Notes under the pieces: generated by a model
The model's input: only the letters and a program-made list of their open reading frames with translations
Told to the model about the DNA's origin: nothing
Database searches by the model: none
Source: an uncultured Parabacteroides sp.
Lineage (GTDB): Bacteria > Bacteroidota > Bacteroidia > Bacteroidales > Tannerellaceae
NCBI GenBank assembly: GCA_934725305.1
Contig: CAKVBA010000006.1
Coordinates: 22,000 to 85,999 of the forward strand
DNA: 64,000 nt
Reading direction: 5' to 3'
In this document: in pieces, positions 35,252 to 45,186 of the stretch
Layout: every line of letters starts with the position of its first letter
How positions within the stretch are numbered: position 1 is the stretch's first letter
Made by a program: the position numbers and the translations under genes

Positions 35252-36615
35252 GAGAAAATCTATTAACTAAATACAATGTGCCGGTGCCTCGTTATACCAG
35301 CTATCCACCGGCCAACTATTTCCACGAGAATTACACGGAGAAAGAATATGAATCGGCTATAGTGGCTTCGAACCAGTCCACACCGCGTCATATCTCCTTT
35401 TATCTGCACATTCCTTTCTGTCGTCATCTGTGCCACTATTGTGGCTGTAACTCATTCCCGATGATGAAGGAGGATGTGGTAAAACGCTATATAGCAGCAC
35501 TGCACACCGAGATAGACAAGACCATTCAACTGCTTGACCCATCACGTTGCATTGCTCAAATTCATTATGGAGGCGGCAGCCCGACAGCCATTCCCGTCCA
35601 CTATATCAAGGAGCTGAATGAACATCTGCTTTCCGGGTTCAAGACCATCGAAAAGCCGGAGATAGCCATTGAGTGCCATCCGGGTTATCTGGATGAAAAG
35701 GATTGGACCGCTCTGACTGAAGCCGGATTCACACGCTTCAGTTTAGGCATACAGGATATGAACGAGAAGGTGCTGAAAACGGTAAACCGCCGTCCGGCAT
35801 TGTTGCCCTTGGAGGAGATCTTCCAAATCTTGCGCTCAGCCGGTGCCGGCATCAACATGGACTTTATCTACGGTTTGCCTTTCCAAACACCGGCCTCATT
35901 TGCTCACACCATCGAGCAAGCCGTCACCTTGGCTCCCGATCGTCTGGTCACCTTCTCTTATGCACATGTTCCTTGGGTAAACAAGCGACAGCTAATCCTG
36001 GAAAAAGCCGGATTGCCCAGCAACGAAGAGAAAAGCCAGATGTACAGTGACGCGGCAGACCTATTACACGAAGCAGGCTATAAGGCGATCGGCATGGACC
36101 ATTTTGTACGTGAAGAAGACGAGCTTTATCAAGCCGTCAACTCCCATCAACTGCACCGCAACTTCCAGGGTTATTGTACCCGCCGGACAACCGGACAAGT
36201 GTATGCCTTTGGCGTTACCGGCATCAGTCAACTGAGTGATGGTTATGCCCAAAACAGCAAGGATATCGAGCACTATATGGAACAGATAGAGCAGGGACAT
36301 TTTGCCGTCTGCAAAGGATATGCTTTGAACCGGGATGAACAGATTACCCGTGAAGTCATCGAAACACTGATGTGTAACTACCGCATCAACTGGAACGACT
36401 TGGCAGCCCGATTGAATCTGTCGATCGAGACCATCCAACAGGCAACAGCCTACAACAAGACCTTACTGGAAGAGATGGCTCATGACGGAATCATCACCTT
36501 CGATACAAATGGATTGCAGATAACTACAGAAGGAGCTCTGTTTGTCCGCAACGTAGCCGCGTCTCTCGACAAACTGATGCTTCATTCCTCTAAATCATTC
36601 TCTAAACCTGTGTGA
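35248..36615 (+). CDS. hemN: Oxygen-independent coproporphyrinogen III dehydrogenase
   Basis: A 455-residue radical-SAM enzyme that decarboxylates two propionates of coproporphyrinogen III to vinyl groups. PRYTSYP near residue 14 and CRHLCHYCGC (Cys58, 62, 65 and 67) give both the HemN-specific N-terminus and the 4Fe-4S motif with its extra CxC cysteine. GGGSPTAI and HRNFQGY also occur in true HemN, unlike HemW. The start overlaps the MFS stop. Full length for the family, so likely active. Confidence 0.95.
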   Translation: MRENLLTKYNVPVPRYTSYPPANYFHENYTEKEYESAIVASNQSTPRHISFYLHIPFCRHLCHYCGCNSFPMMKEDVVKRYIAALHTEIDKTIQLLDPSRCIAQIHYGGGSPTAIPVHYIKELNEHLLSGFKTIEKPEIAIECHPGYLDEKDWTALTEAGFTRFSLGIQDMNEKVLKTVNRRPALLPLEEIFQILRSAGAGINMDFIYGLPFQTPASFAHTIEQAVTLAPDRLVTFSYAHVPWVNKRQLILEKAGLPSNEEKSQMYSDAADLLHEAGYKAIGMDHFVREEDELYQAVNSHQLHRNFQGYCTRRTTGQVYAFGVTGISQLSDGYAQNSKDIEHYMEQIEQGHFAVCKGYALNRDEQITREVIETLMCNYRINWNDLAARLNLSIETIQQATAYNKTLLEEMAHDGIITFDTNGLQITTEGALFVRNVAASLDKLMLHSSKSFSKPV

Positions 36616-36617
36616 TC

Positions 36618-37976
36618 ATGCAAACAGATATAGTTATCATAGGAGCCGGGTTGACCGGCTTGACCGCCGCCTTTCATTTCGTCAGAAAAGGAAAGAAAGT
36701 TCTATTACTGGAACAGAAAGACAGAGTTGGCGGACAAATCCATACTTTTCAGGAAGACGGATTCACCTTTGAAAGTGGTCCGAATACTGGTGTGATTTCC
36801 TATCCGGAAGTTGCAGAACTGTTTCAGGCATTAGGTAATGGTTGCCAGTTAGAGACAGCTCACGAAGAGGCCAAACGACGTCTGATTTGGAAAGGAAGCC
36901 GCTTTGTTGAACTCCCTTCCGGCCCCATCAGTGCCATCACAACGCCTCTTTTCACACTGAAAGATAAATTCCGCATCTTGGGTGAACCTTTCCGTGCCAA
37001 AGGAACCGATCCGGATGAACCGGTTGGCGCTTTAGCCCGACGACGTTTAGGCAAATCCTTCTTGGACTATGCTGTTGATCCATTCTTGTCGGGAGTCTAT
37101 GCCGGAGATCCGATGAAACTGATCACCCGCTATGCGCTGCCCAAACTCTATCGGCTGGAGCAGGAACATGGCAGTTTCATCCGAGGAACCATCGCTAAGG
37201 CCAAACAGCCTAAGACCGACCGCGACCGATTAGCCACCAAGCAGGTATTCTCTGCCGTAGGAGGCTTAAGCCGACTGACACAGGCACTTGAAGAGGCTAT
37301 CGGCAAACAGCAAATCATCCTATCTGCAAAAGATATCCAAATCACTCCGCCCTCCCAATCTGGTTTGTGGCAAGTCGGTTGTACGACACCGGATGGTAGC
37401 ATTCAGATAGAAAGTCACCAAGTCATCACGACCGTAGGAGCCTATGCCCTACCGTCACTGCTTCCCTTTGTCGATAAAGTCCTAATGGAGAAGATCAGCT
37501 CACTCTTCTACGCCCCAGTCGTGCAGATCAGTGTAGGTGTTAAAGAGACCAAAGGACTCCGATTCAATGCCTTTGGCGGATTAGTTCCATCGTGCGAAAA
37601 GAAAGAGGTGTTAGGCATTCTCTATCCCTCAGCCTGCTTCGATTACCGCGCCCCAGAGCAGGGTGCACTATTCTCGTTCTTCATTGGCGGCGTAAAACAG
37701 TCCGAAAAGGTACAATGGAGCGATGCACAGCTGACCGATCTAGTCAAGAAGGCCTTTCATCAGATGCTGAAATTTCCCGCCGACAAAGAGCCAGATTTGA
37801 TTCATATCTTCCGTCATACTCGGGCAATTCCTCAATATGGTATCGAGAGTGGAGAACGATTCAAGGCCATTGAACAGATCGAAGCCCGCTATCCAGGACT
37901 GATTTTAGCCGGTAATATCAAAGGCGGCATCGGCATGGCGGATCGCATCCGACAAGCTACACAAATAGCAGGTTAA
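36618..37976 (+). CDS. hemG: Protoporphyrinogen oxidase, HemY/HemG flavoprotein type
   Basis: A 452-residue FAD protein that oxidises protoporphyrinogen IX to protoporphyrin IX. The dinucleotide motif IIGAGLTGLTAAF starts at residue 7, LLEQKDRVGGQIHT follows, and the C-terminus carries GLILAGNIKGGIGMADRI, the flavin-binding GG segment of PPO. Start is the ATG 2 bp after the hemN stop; a GTG 6 bp earlier overlaps hemN. It completes the operon. No hemH gene is visible in the window. The name hemY is used in some genomes. Confidence 0.92.
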   Translation: MQTDIVIIGAGLTGLTAAFHFVRKGKKVLLLEQKDRVGGQIHTFQEDGFTFESGPNTGVISYPEVAELFQALGNGCQLETAHEEAKRRLIWKGSRFVELPSGPISAITTPLFTLKDKFRILGEPFRAKGTDPDEPVGALARRRLGKSFLDYAVDPFLSGVYAGDPMKLITRYALPKLYRLEQEHGSFIRGTIAKAKQPKTDRDRLATKQVFSAVGGLSRLTQALEEAIGKQQIILSAKDIQITPPSQSGLWQVGCTTPDGSIQIESHQVITTVGAYALPSLLPFVDKVLMEKISSLFYAPVVQISVGVKETKGLRFNAFGGLVPSCEKKEVLGILYPSACFDYRAPEQGALFSFFIGGVKQSEKVQWSDAQLTDLVKKAFHQMLKFPADKEPDLIHIFRHTRAIPQYGIESGERFKAIEQIEARYPGLILAGNIKGGIGMADRIRQATQIAG

Positions 37977-38080
37977 GCCACTTTTTCAAAGCTACCGGAA
38001 AATTTAGACAGCTTCTGAATGGTTGTTTACAAAGAATCTCTTATATTTGCGATAAGACAAATTTATAACCGTTACAACGA

Positions 38081-38932
38081 ATGAATTATTACGAACTGAT
38101 ATTCACGTATGATTCGACGATCGAAATAGAGATCATCAACGATATTTTGGCGGCCGAATTAGGCGAAATTGGATTTGAAAGTTTCACAACCTGCGAAGAG
38201 GGACTTCAGGGATACATTTCTGAAACATTATATAATGAAGAGACTCTGAAAGAGCAATTGGCTCGTTTCCCCCTGGAAGGTGTTTCCATCCATTATACCG
38301 TTCAACTGGTTGAAAGTAAAGATTGGAACGAAGAGTGGGAAAAGAACTATTTCCAACCTATCCATATAGGTAATGAGTGCATCATCAGAGCCTCATTCCA
38401 TAAAACGGAACCCAATTACACCTATGACATCATCATTGATCCGAAGATGGCTTTTGGAACAGGCAACCACGAGACAACCTATCTTATGATCAACGAGATG
38501 CTTCAACTCGACTTATCAGGAAAAGAGTTGCTCGATATGGGATGTGGCACAGCTGTATTAGCTATTCTGGCCTATATGAAAGGAGCAAAACGAGTAGCAG
38601 CTATCGATATCGATGAATGGGCCTACAACAATGCCCAAGAGAACATGCGTCTGAATAATGCCAATGATATTCAGTTGGCATTGGGTGGAGCAGAACAGAT
38701 TCCCAACTTCGGCAGCTTCGATATTGTCTTTGCCAATATCAACCGTAACATTCTGTTGAATGACATCCGTCATTACAAGAGCTGTATGAAGCCAGGCGCC
38801 CTTCTTTTCATGAGCGGATTCTACACAGAAGACATTCCGGCTATCGAAGCAGAATGCCAACAAAACGGAATCAAACTGCTTTCATACGCCGAAAAGAACA
38901 ACTGGGTAGCAGTGAAATGCCAAGCAGAATAA
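38081..38932 (+). CDS. prmA: Ribosomal protein L11 methyltransferase
   Basis: A 283-residue SAM enzyme that trimethylates L11. An N-terminal ferredoxin-like substrate domain leads to KDWNEEWEKNYFQP, a strong PrmA signature, then FGTGNHETT and the SAM-binding LDMGCGTAVLAILA near 148. FANINRNILL is the NxN post-motif. It starts 104 bp after hemG with a TATATTTG -7 box (38042-38049), so it has its own promoter. Confidence 0.95.
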   Translation: MNYYELIFTYDSTIEIEIINDILAAELGEIGFESFTTCEEGLQGYISETLYNEETLKEQLARFPLEGVSIHYTVQLVESKDWNEEWEKNYFQPIHIGNECIIRASFHKTEPNYTYDIIIDPKMAFGTGNHETTYLMINEMLQLDLSGKELLDMGCGTAVLAILAYMKGAKRVAAIDIDEWAYNNAQENMRLNNANDIQLALGGAEQIPNFGSFDIVFANINRNILLNDIRHYKSCMKPGALLFMSGFYTEDIPAIEAECQQNGIKLLSYAEKNNWVAVKCQAE

Positions 38933-39037
38933 GAAATTCCTGTAAAATGGACATTTATTTATAAATAAAGGCGAAAAAAGAACAATTATACAGAGAAAAT
39001 CGTTATCTTAGTAGAAACATTTTAAAACAGAAAGATT

Positions 39038-39274
39038 ATGAAAAATGTAGATTCTAAATTATTGCTAGGCCTCGTTGTAGGTGCTGCTGTAGGTGCTGCT
39101 GTAGGTTATTTGGCTGCAAGTGATAAGAGAGAAGAATTACTGGAAGATCTGAAAGATGTTGCCAATAAAGTAAAAGACGGTTTCAATACTGCCATAGCCA
39201 AAGGTAGCGAAGCAATCAATTCTGTAAAGAATAAAGCTGCAGGTGAAGCTGCTCCTACTGAAGTTGCTGAATAA
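39038..39274 (+). CDS. YtxH-domain protein
   Basis: A 78-residue protein: one Gly/Ala-rich membrane segment (LLGLVVGAAVGAAVGYLAA) followed by an amphipathic charged helix (KREELLEDLKDVANKVKDGF). This is the YtxH (general stress) pattern. It begins a three-gene run with a holin-like membrane protein and a third short gene, a common Bacteroidetes stress or envelope cluster of unknown role. Confidence 0.88.
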   Translation: MKNVDSKLLLGLVVGAAVGAAVGYLAASDKREELLEDLKDVANKVKDGFNTAIAKGSEAINSVKNKAAGEAAPTEVAE

Positions 39275-39282
39275 ACCTGCTT

Positions 39283-39693
39283 ATGGAGAAAGATTCGGGA
39301 CAAATATTCCAAGAGCTGAAAAATGACGTTTCAGCCTATGCGGAATTAAAACTGGAACTTCTTAAACTGAGCACGTATGAGAGAACCGGGAAAATTATCT
39401 CCATTCTCTCATACGATCTGATTTTGTTGTTCTTAATTTTCTTTGCCATCCTATTTCTGTTTCTGTCATTAGGACTCTTCTTAGGAGATCTGTTCGGATC
39501 ACAAGGAATGGGCTTCGGTATTGTTGCCATATTATATTTATTGCTGATTGCTATCATTGTTGCCAACAAGAGCAAGATCAGCTTAAAGATAACCAACATA
39601 ATAATAGCTGCTCTGACAGCAAATGACGAAAAGAATGACACCACAACAGATAAAGGACAATCCATTGACTCCACTGGAGAAGCTGCAAGCTGA
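39283..39693 (+). CDS. Phage holin superfamily-like membrane protein (DUF1469-type)
   Basis: A 136-residue protein with an N-terminal amphipathic segment (ELKNDVSAYAELKLELLKLSTYERTG), two close membrane helices (LILLFLIFFAILFLFLSLGLFLG, GFGIVAILYLLLIAIIVA) and a polar tail. The layout matches the chromosomal holin-like/DUF1469 proteins found beside YtxH genes. The name holin reflects fold only. It overlaps the next gene by about 60-70 bp. Confidence 0.82.
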   Translation: MEKDSGQIFQELKNDVSAYAELKLELLKLSTYERTGKIISILSYDLILLFLIFFAILFLFLSLGLFLGDLFGSQGMGFGIVAILYLLLIAIIVANKSKISLKITNIIIAALTANDEKNDTTTDKGQSIDSTGEAAS

Positions 39694-40036
39694 CAAACAA
39701 CGCTTGCAAATAGCTTGTCAACAACAGGCCGACAAACTCAACAACGACCTCAACTACATCCAAGAAAATGCGAGTAGTATATTTATCTCTTGTATATCGT
39801 CGTTACTCTTTTCAGGTTCAAAGAAATCAGACAAGCAACAAGCCTCTAACACACAAGAGTCAACCGCTGTACAGCCTAGTCAACCATTAGGCATATCCGA
39901 CTATTTGTCTATAGTAAAAGGTATGACTCCTATATTGTGGGACGTTGTTCAGCCTCTAATTGTAAGTTGGAGCATCAAAAAAGCAAGAAAATGGATTTTA
40001 AATCTTTTCGCAAAAAAAAGAAATAGTCCGCAATAA
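39635..40036 (+). CDS. Membrane-associated protein of the YtxH/holin trio
   Basis: A 133-residue protein. The N-terminal part is a charged coiled-coil-like stretch (LTPLEKLQADKQRLQIACQQ, residues 11-30), then a weakly hydrophobic helix (SIFISCISSLLF), a Ser/Gln-rich linker and a second hydrophobic region (MTPILWDVVQPLIVSWSI) with a basic end. No family name is known to me. An ATG four codons upstream (39623) is equally possible. Its 5' end overlaps the holin-like gene in another frame. Confidence 0.7.
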   Translation: MTPQQIKDNPLTPLEKLQADKQRLQIACQQQADKLNNDLNYIQENASSIFISCISSLLFSGSKKSDKQQASNTQESTAVQPSQPLGISDYLSIVKGMTPILWDVVQPLIVSWSIKKARKWILNLFAKKRNSPQ

Positions 40037-40077
40037 TTAATTTATGTTATAAAACATACATTTTCTTACTATTTTCG

Positions 40078-40108
40078 TTTCAACATACAAAAAACATAGC
40101 TACCTTTG
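40078..40108 (+). promoter_or_regulatory. Promoter of the small lipoprotein / gapA unit
   Basis: TTTC (40078-40081), 19 bp and TACCTTTG (40101-40108). The start of transcription near 40115 would give a 17-nt leader before the 28-codon gene and place gapA 140 bp further in the same transcript. Confidence 0.65.
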
Positions 40109-40131
40109 CATTTGTAAAGGTACAAGGAAGT

Positions 40132-41284
<1,153 letters not shown>

Positions 41285-41307
41285 TCAATTCTCTGATTAA
41301 ATAGTTT

Positions 41308-41348
41308 AAGGGGCTGTGTCAAAATAACGTTTTTGATGCAGCCCCTTT
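41308..41348 (+). terminator. Terminator hairpin, type I repeat
   Basis: AAGGGGCTGTGTCAAAA and TTTTGATGCAGCCCCTT enclose a short loop 24 bp after gapA. A weak type II trailer follows (41350-41411). Confidence 0.85.
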
Positions 41349-41464
41349 AAGATTTATCGGAATCAGAACCGAAAACAACAAGGCTGTTTACAATTATGAC
41401 AAACCGCCTTTTCCATCTACCTACATAAAACTATTTCCCAAGCGAATCTGTTCCTTATAAACGA

Positions 41465-41698
41465 ATGCTAAAACACGACAATTATGAGATTTCTACATTT
41501 AGTCACTATGGAGACTACCAGCGAGGATTCTTATTGAAAGATTTGCTGGAAAACGAAGGAATTAAAGTAATAATAAAGAATGAAGCCATGGCTACTATAT
41601 ACAACCCTGGATTACAAATTGAAATCGAGGTTCCGGAAGATCAGTATGAGAAAGCACGGCAGATTCTAAAAGAGAGTTTTCCTGATCTAGGTTATTAA
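41465..41698 (+). CDS. DUF2007 family protein
   Basis: A 77-residue cytosolic protein. DYQRGFLLKDLLENEGIKVIIKNEA and LQIEIEVPEDQYEKARQILKE fit the small ferredoxin-fold DUF2007 (putative signal transducing) family. It lies 31 bp before miaA and may be its operon partner. Function is not known. Confidence 0.8.
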   Translation: MLKHDNYEISTFSHYGDYQRGFLLKDLLENEGIKVIIKNEAMATIYNPGLQIEIEVPEDQYEKARQILKESFPDLGY

Positions 41699-41729
41699 GA
41701 GGTCCATAAATTTTTGTATGTTTGCATAC

Positions 41730-42647
41730 ATGAATAAATATGAACTGATAACAATATTAGGGCCAACAGCGTCTGGCAAAACCACCTTTGCAGCTGCTTT
41801 GGCAAACCATTTAGATACGGAAATCATCAGTGCCGATTCCCGACAAATCTACCGTTCGATGGATATCGGTACAGGCAAAGACTTGGCAGACTATGTGGTT
41901 AATGGCAAGCCTGTTCCCTACCATCTGATTGACATCTGCGAACCTGGTTATAAATATAATGTATTCGAATACCAACATGACTTCTTCCGCGCCTATGAAG
42001 AGATTCGTCAACGAGGCAAGTTACCCATCTTATGTGGCGGAACAGGCATGTATATCGAAGCCGTATTGAAAGGATACAAACTCTTGGATGTTCCTCCCAA
42101 TCCCGAACTAAGAGCCTCTCTGCAAGGTAAATCTCTATCTGAATTGGAACAGATTCTGGCCGGATATAAAACACTGCACAACAAAACTGATGTGGATAGT
42201 GCTCAACGGGCCATTCGCGCGATTGAAATTGAAGAGTATTACCAAAACGAGGCTCCTGATATCAACGAATATGAACCTCTCAACAGTCTGATTATCGGCA
42301 TCGATATTGAACGTGAACTGCGCCGCGAAAAAATCAGCAAACGCCTACGCAGCCGATTAGACGAAGGCATGGTCGATGAGGTGAGAAAAATCATTGATTC
42401 GGGAGTAAAACCGGAAGATCTGATCTACTACGGATTGGAATATAAATTCCTTACGCTCTACATTATAGGCGAACTGACATATAATGAGATGGTTTCACAA
42501 TTAGAGATTGCCATCCACCAGTTTGCCAAAAGACAGATGACATGGTTCAGAGGAATGGAAAGACGTGGCAGCCACATTCACTGGTTAGATGCAACGCTGC
42601 CTACAGAAGACAAAATAGCAGAAACATTGGAATTATTAAATAGATAA
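41730..42647 (+). CDS. miaA: tRNA dimethylallyltransferase
   Basis: A 305-residue enzyme that adds dimethylallyl to A37 of tRNAs reading U-starting codons. P-loop GPTASGKT near residue 10, DSRQIYRSMDIGTGK (the DSxQ motif), and GGTGMYIEAVL are present. A C-terminal QFAKRQMTWFRG segment is the tRNA-binding arm. The open frame starts 4 codons earlier (41718), but MNKYELITILGP begins the fold. It is followed by kdsA after 9 bp. Confidence 0.96.
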   Translation: MNKYELITILGPTASGKTTFAAALANHLDTEIISADSRQIYRSMDIGTGKDLADYVVNGKPVPYHLIDICEPGYKYNVFEYQHDFFRAYEEIRQRGKLPILCGGTGMYIEAVLKGYKLLDVPPNPELRASLQGKSLSELEQILAGYKTLHNKTDVDSAQRAIRAIEIEEYYQNEAPDINEYEPLNSLIIGIDIERELRREKISKRLRSRLDEGMVDEVRKIIDSGVKPEDLIYYGLEYKFLTLYIIGELTYNEMVSQLEIAIHQFAKRQMTWFRGMERRGSHIHWLDATLPTEDKIAETLELLNR

Positions 42648-42656
42648 CAAACAGGC

Positions 42657-43460
42657 ATGATGACAATAAATGATCTAACAAACCAAAAGAACTTCTTCCT
42701 GCTGGCTGGTCCTTGTGCGATTGAAGGAGAAGATATGGCATTACGTATCGCAGAACGAATCACAGAGATTACACAGCGGCTGAATATTCCCTACGTGTTT
42801 AAAGGTTCTTACCGCAAGGCAAACCGCTCTCGCATCGACTCTTTTACCGGAATCGGTGATGAGAAGGCACTGAAGATTTTACGCAAAGTGGGTGAAACAT
42901 TCCAGATTCCGACCGTTACAGATATCCACGAAACGACAGAAGCAGCCATCGCAGCTGAATATGTTGATATCCTGCAGATACCTGCGTTCTTGTGCAGACA
43001 GACAGATTTGTTGGTGGCAGCGGCTCAAACTGGTAAGATTGTCAATATAAAGAAAGGACAGTTCTTGTCTCCGGGTGCTATGCAATTTGCGGCTCAGAAA
43101 GTAGCTGATGCTGGCAACCGCAATGTTATGATTACAGAACGTGGCACTACTTTTGGCTATACAGACCTTGTGGTTGACTACCGTGGAATTCCTCAGATGC
43201 AACAGTTCGGCTATCCGGTGGTGATGGACGTAACTCACTCATTGCAGCAACCAAACCAGACAAGTGGTGTTACCGGCGGTCTTCCTTCTTTAATCGAGAC
43301 TGTTGCCAAAGCGGCTATTGCCGTTGGTGCGGATGGTTTGTTCATCGAGACTCATCCAGAACCTTCAAAGGCCAAATCAGATGGAGCCAATATGCTTCAG
43401 CTTGATCTGTTGGAGCCACTATTGCAGCGCCTAATCCGCATTCGCGAAGCCATCCGCTAA
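42657..43460 (+). CDS. kdsA: 3-deoxy-8-phosphooctulonate synthase
   Basis: A 267-residue TIM-barrel enzyme that makes KDO-8-phosphate from PEP and arabinose-5-phosphate for lipid A core. FLLAGPCAIEGE, KGSYRKANRSR, QIPAFLCRQTDLL and GVTGGLP(S) are the family signatures; the substrate-binding KANRSS motif is slightly altered to KANRSR. It starts with two consecutive ATGs. Co-transcribed with miaA. No neighbouring kdsD/kdsC. Confidence 0.95.
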   Translation: MMTINDLTNQKNFFLLAGPCAIEGEDMALRIAERITEITQRLNIPYVFKGSYRKANRSRIDSFTGIGDEKALKILRKVGETFQIPTVTDIHETTEAAIAAEYVDILQIPAFLCRQTDLLVAAAQTGKIVNIKKGQFLSPGAMQFAAQKVADAGNRNVMITERGTTFGYTDLVVDYRGIPQMQQFGYPVVMDVTHSLQQPNQTSGVTGGLPSLIETVAKAAIAVGADGLFIETHPEPSKAKSDGANMLQLDLLEPLLQRLIRIREAIR

Positions 43461-43500
43461 AAACAAAGAAACGTAATAATAGTGCAAACAGAGAACCTAT

Positions 43501-43547
43501 TATGAGGCTGAATATGTCAAAACAACTATTTTGATGCAGCTTCATAA
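43501..43547 (+). terminator. Terminator hairpin, type I repeat
   Basis: TATGAGGCTG and CAGCTTCATA around TCAAAACAACTATTTTGA, 40 bp after kdsA. Confidence 0.7.
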
Positions 43548-43549
43548 TA

Positions 43550-43670
43550 GGTTTGCCAGAATTAGTAAAGTGCAAGGCGCAAAGGATGAGACCGACTGGC
43601 GTTTATCGTGCAAATGATCGAAGTCGAATCCGAAAGCAACACGGCAATTTGCTATTATGACACACCGCTT
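43550..43670 (+). repeat. Type II palindromic repeat, long copy
   Basis: A 121-bp unit directly after the type I hairpin. GGTTTGCCAGAATTAG at the left end pairs imperfectly with TTTGCTATTATGACACACC at the right end. The interior (GCAAGGCGCAAAGGATGAG, AATCCGAAAGCAACACGG) is about as similar to the copy at 58223-58341 as the ends are. Confidence 0.75.
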
Positions 43671-43732
43671 TCAAATGAATAAGAAGAGCAAACAGATTTA
43701 TTCGTCGCTCGGGTAAACAAAACATATAATCG

Positions 43733-45091
43733 ATGCAAAAAGACAATAAATATGAAAATCGTCTGGCAACCGAACCGATGTTGCCATTGATCTTTAAAAT
43801 GTCTCTGCCAGCTATTGCCGCCCAAATCGTCAACTTGCTTTATAATATTATAGACCGTATCTACATCGGACACATTCCCCAAATTGGCACACAGGCTTTG
43901 GCCGGCGTAGGACTGACAACAGCCATAACCATTCTAATCACAGCCTTTGCAGCTATTGTCGGCTCAGGAGCTGCGCCTTTGGCCTCCATCGCATTGGGAC
44001 AAGGAGACCGTGAACATTCCGAACAAATCTTAGGCAATGGCTTTAGCCTGCTGATGATCTTTGCCATAGTCATCCTTCTCATCACCTATCTTTTCATGAA
44101 ACCCATTCTGCAGATGGCAGGAGCCTCTCCCGAAACGATGCCCTATGCCATTGATTACCTGCAGATCTATCTCTATGGAACCTTTTTCATACTCATATCA
44201 ACCGGACTCAACTCATTCATCAATGTGCAAGGACGTCCGGGCATAGCTATGTGGTCTATCCTAATCGGAGCCACCATCAACATCATTCTCGATCCCATCT
44301 TTATCTTTGTATTGGATATGGGTGTAAAAGGAGCCGCCATAGCCACAGTTCTTTCGGTTCTATGCAGTGCTTTATGGGTGCTTCGCTTCCTCACATCAAA
44401 CAAAGCCACCCTACAGCTCAAACGAAACCGCCTAAGGCTGCATCTTCCTATTATTTTGTCTATCATAGGTTTGGGACTTTCGCCATTCGTAATGACCAGC
44501 ACCGAAAGCCTCATCAGTTTCGTTCTGAATGGCACTCTCAGCTTGTATGGAGATATTTATGTCAGTTCACTAACTATCATGCAGAGTGCAGCCCTGCTGA
44601 TCAGTACGCCCTTGGTTGGTTTTGCTCAAGGATTCGTACCCATTGCCAGCTATAACTTCGGCCATGGCAATGTAGCACGTGTGAAGTCTTGCTTCAAGAT
44701 TTCACTCATCTTTATGGCATCTTTCAACTGTATCTTCACCTTGGCGATGATACTGCTTCCGGCAAAAACAGCAAGTCTATTCACCGACGACCTCCAGCTT
44801 ATTGCAACAGTGGACCGTTATATGCCATTATTCTTAGCCGGCATGACCATCTTTGGATTGCAGCGGGCTTGTCAGAATATGTTTGTGGCCTTGGGTCAGG
44901 CAAAGATTTCTATCTTCATTGCTTTCCTACGCAAAATATTCCTTCTGATTCCATTAGCTCTGATACTACACAGATATATAGGCGTACAAGGTGTTTACAT
45001 AGCCGAAGCCATTTCAGATGCGACAGCTGCCATCTGTTGTACATTAATCTTCTTCTATATATTCCCGAAGATATTACTAAAAATCCGCTGA
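43733..45091 (+). CDS. MATE family efflux transporter
   Basis: A 452-residue inner-membrane exporter with 12 hydrophobic segments in two similar halves. LPAIAAQIVNLLYNIIDRIYIGHI is the N-terminal MATE signature, GSGAAPLASIALGQGD follows in TM3, and GFAQGFVPIASYNFGHG repeats the pattern in the second half. These proteins use Na+ or H+ gradients to expel drugs and organic cations; the specific substrate is not known. Convergent with the crp-like gene. Confidence 0.92.
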   Translation: MQKDNKYENRLATEPMLPLIFKMSLPAIAAQIVNLLYNIIDRIYIGHIPQIGTQALAGVGLTTAITILITAFAAIVGSGAAPLASIALGQGDREHSEQILGNGFSLLMIFAIVILLITYLFMKPILQMAGASPETMPYAIDYLQIYLYGTFFILISTGLNSFINVQGRPGIAMWSILIGATINIILDPIFIFVLDMGVKGAAIATVLSVLCSALWVLRFLTSNKATLQLKRNRLRLHLPIILSIIGLGLSPFVMTSTESLISFVLNGTLSLYGDIYVSSLTIMQSAALLISTPLVGFAQGFVPIASYNFGHGNVARVKSCFKISLIFMASFNCIFTLAMILLPAKTASLFTDDLQLIATVDRYMPLFLAGMTIFGLQRACQNMFVALGQAKISIFIAFLRKIFLLIPLALILHRYIGVQGVYIAEAISDATAAICCTLIFFYIFPKILLKIR

Positions 45092-45115
45092 AATCTCATG
45101 ACCGAACTGAAATAA

Positions 45116-45164
45116 AAAAATCCATTAGGAAAATGCAGAAAAGACATCTTCCCAATGGATTTTA
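45116..45164. terminator. Bidirectional terminator MATE / crp
   Basis: AAAATCCATT and AATGGATTTT stem with A and T runs outside, between two convergent stops. Confidence 0.75.
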
Positions 45165-45186
45165 TACGAACATGATAATTCGGTTA

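Noticed and set aside
39283-39693. Holin-like gene as part of a second prophage.
   Set aside because: The YtxH/holin-like pair is chromosomal in many Bacteroidetes and no phage genes adjoin it.
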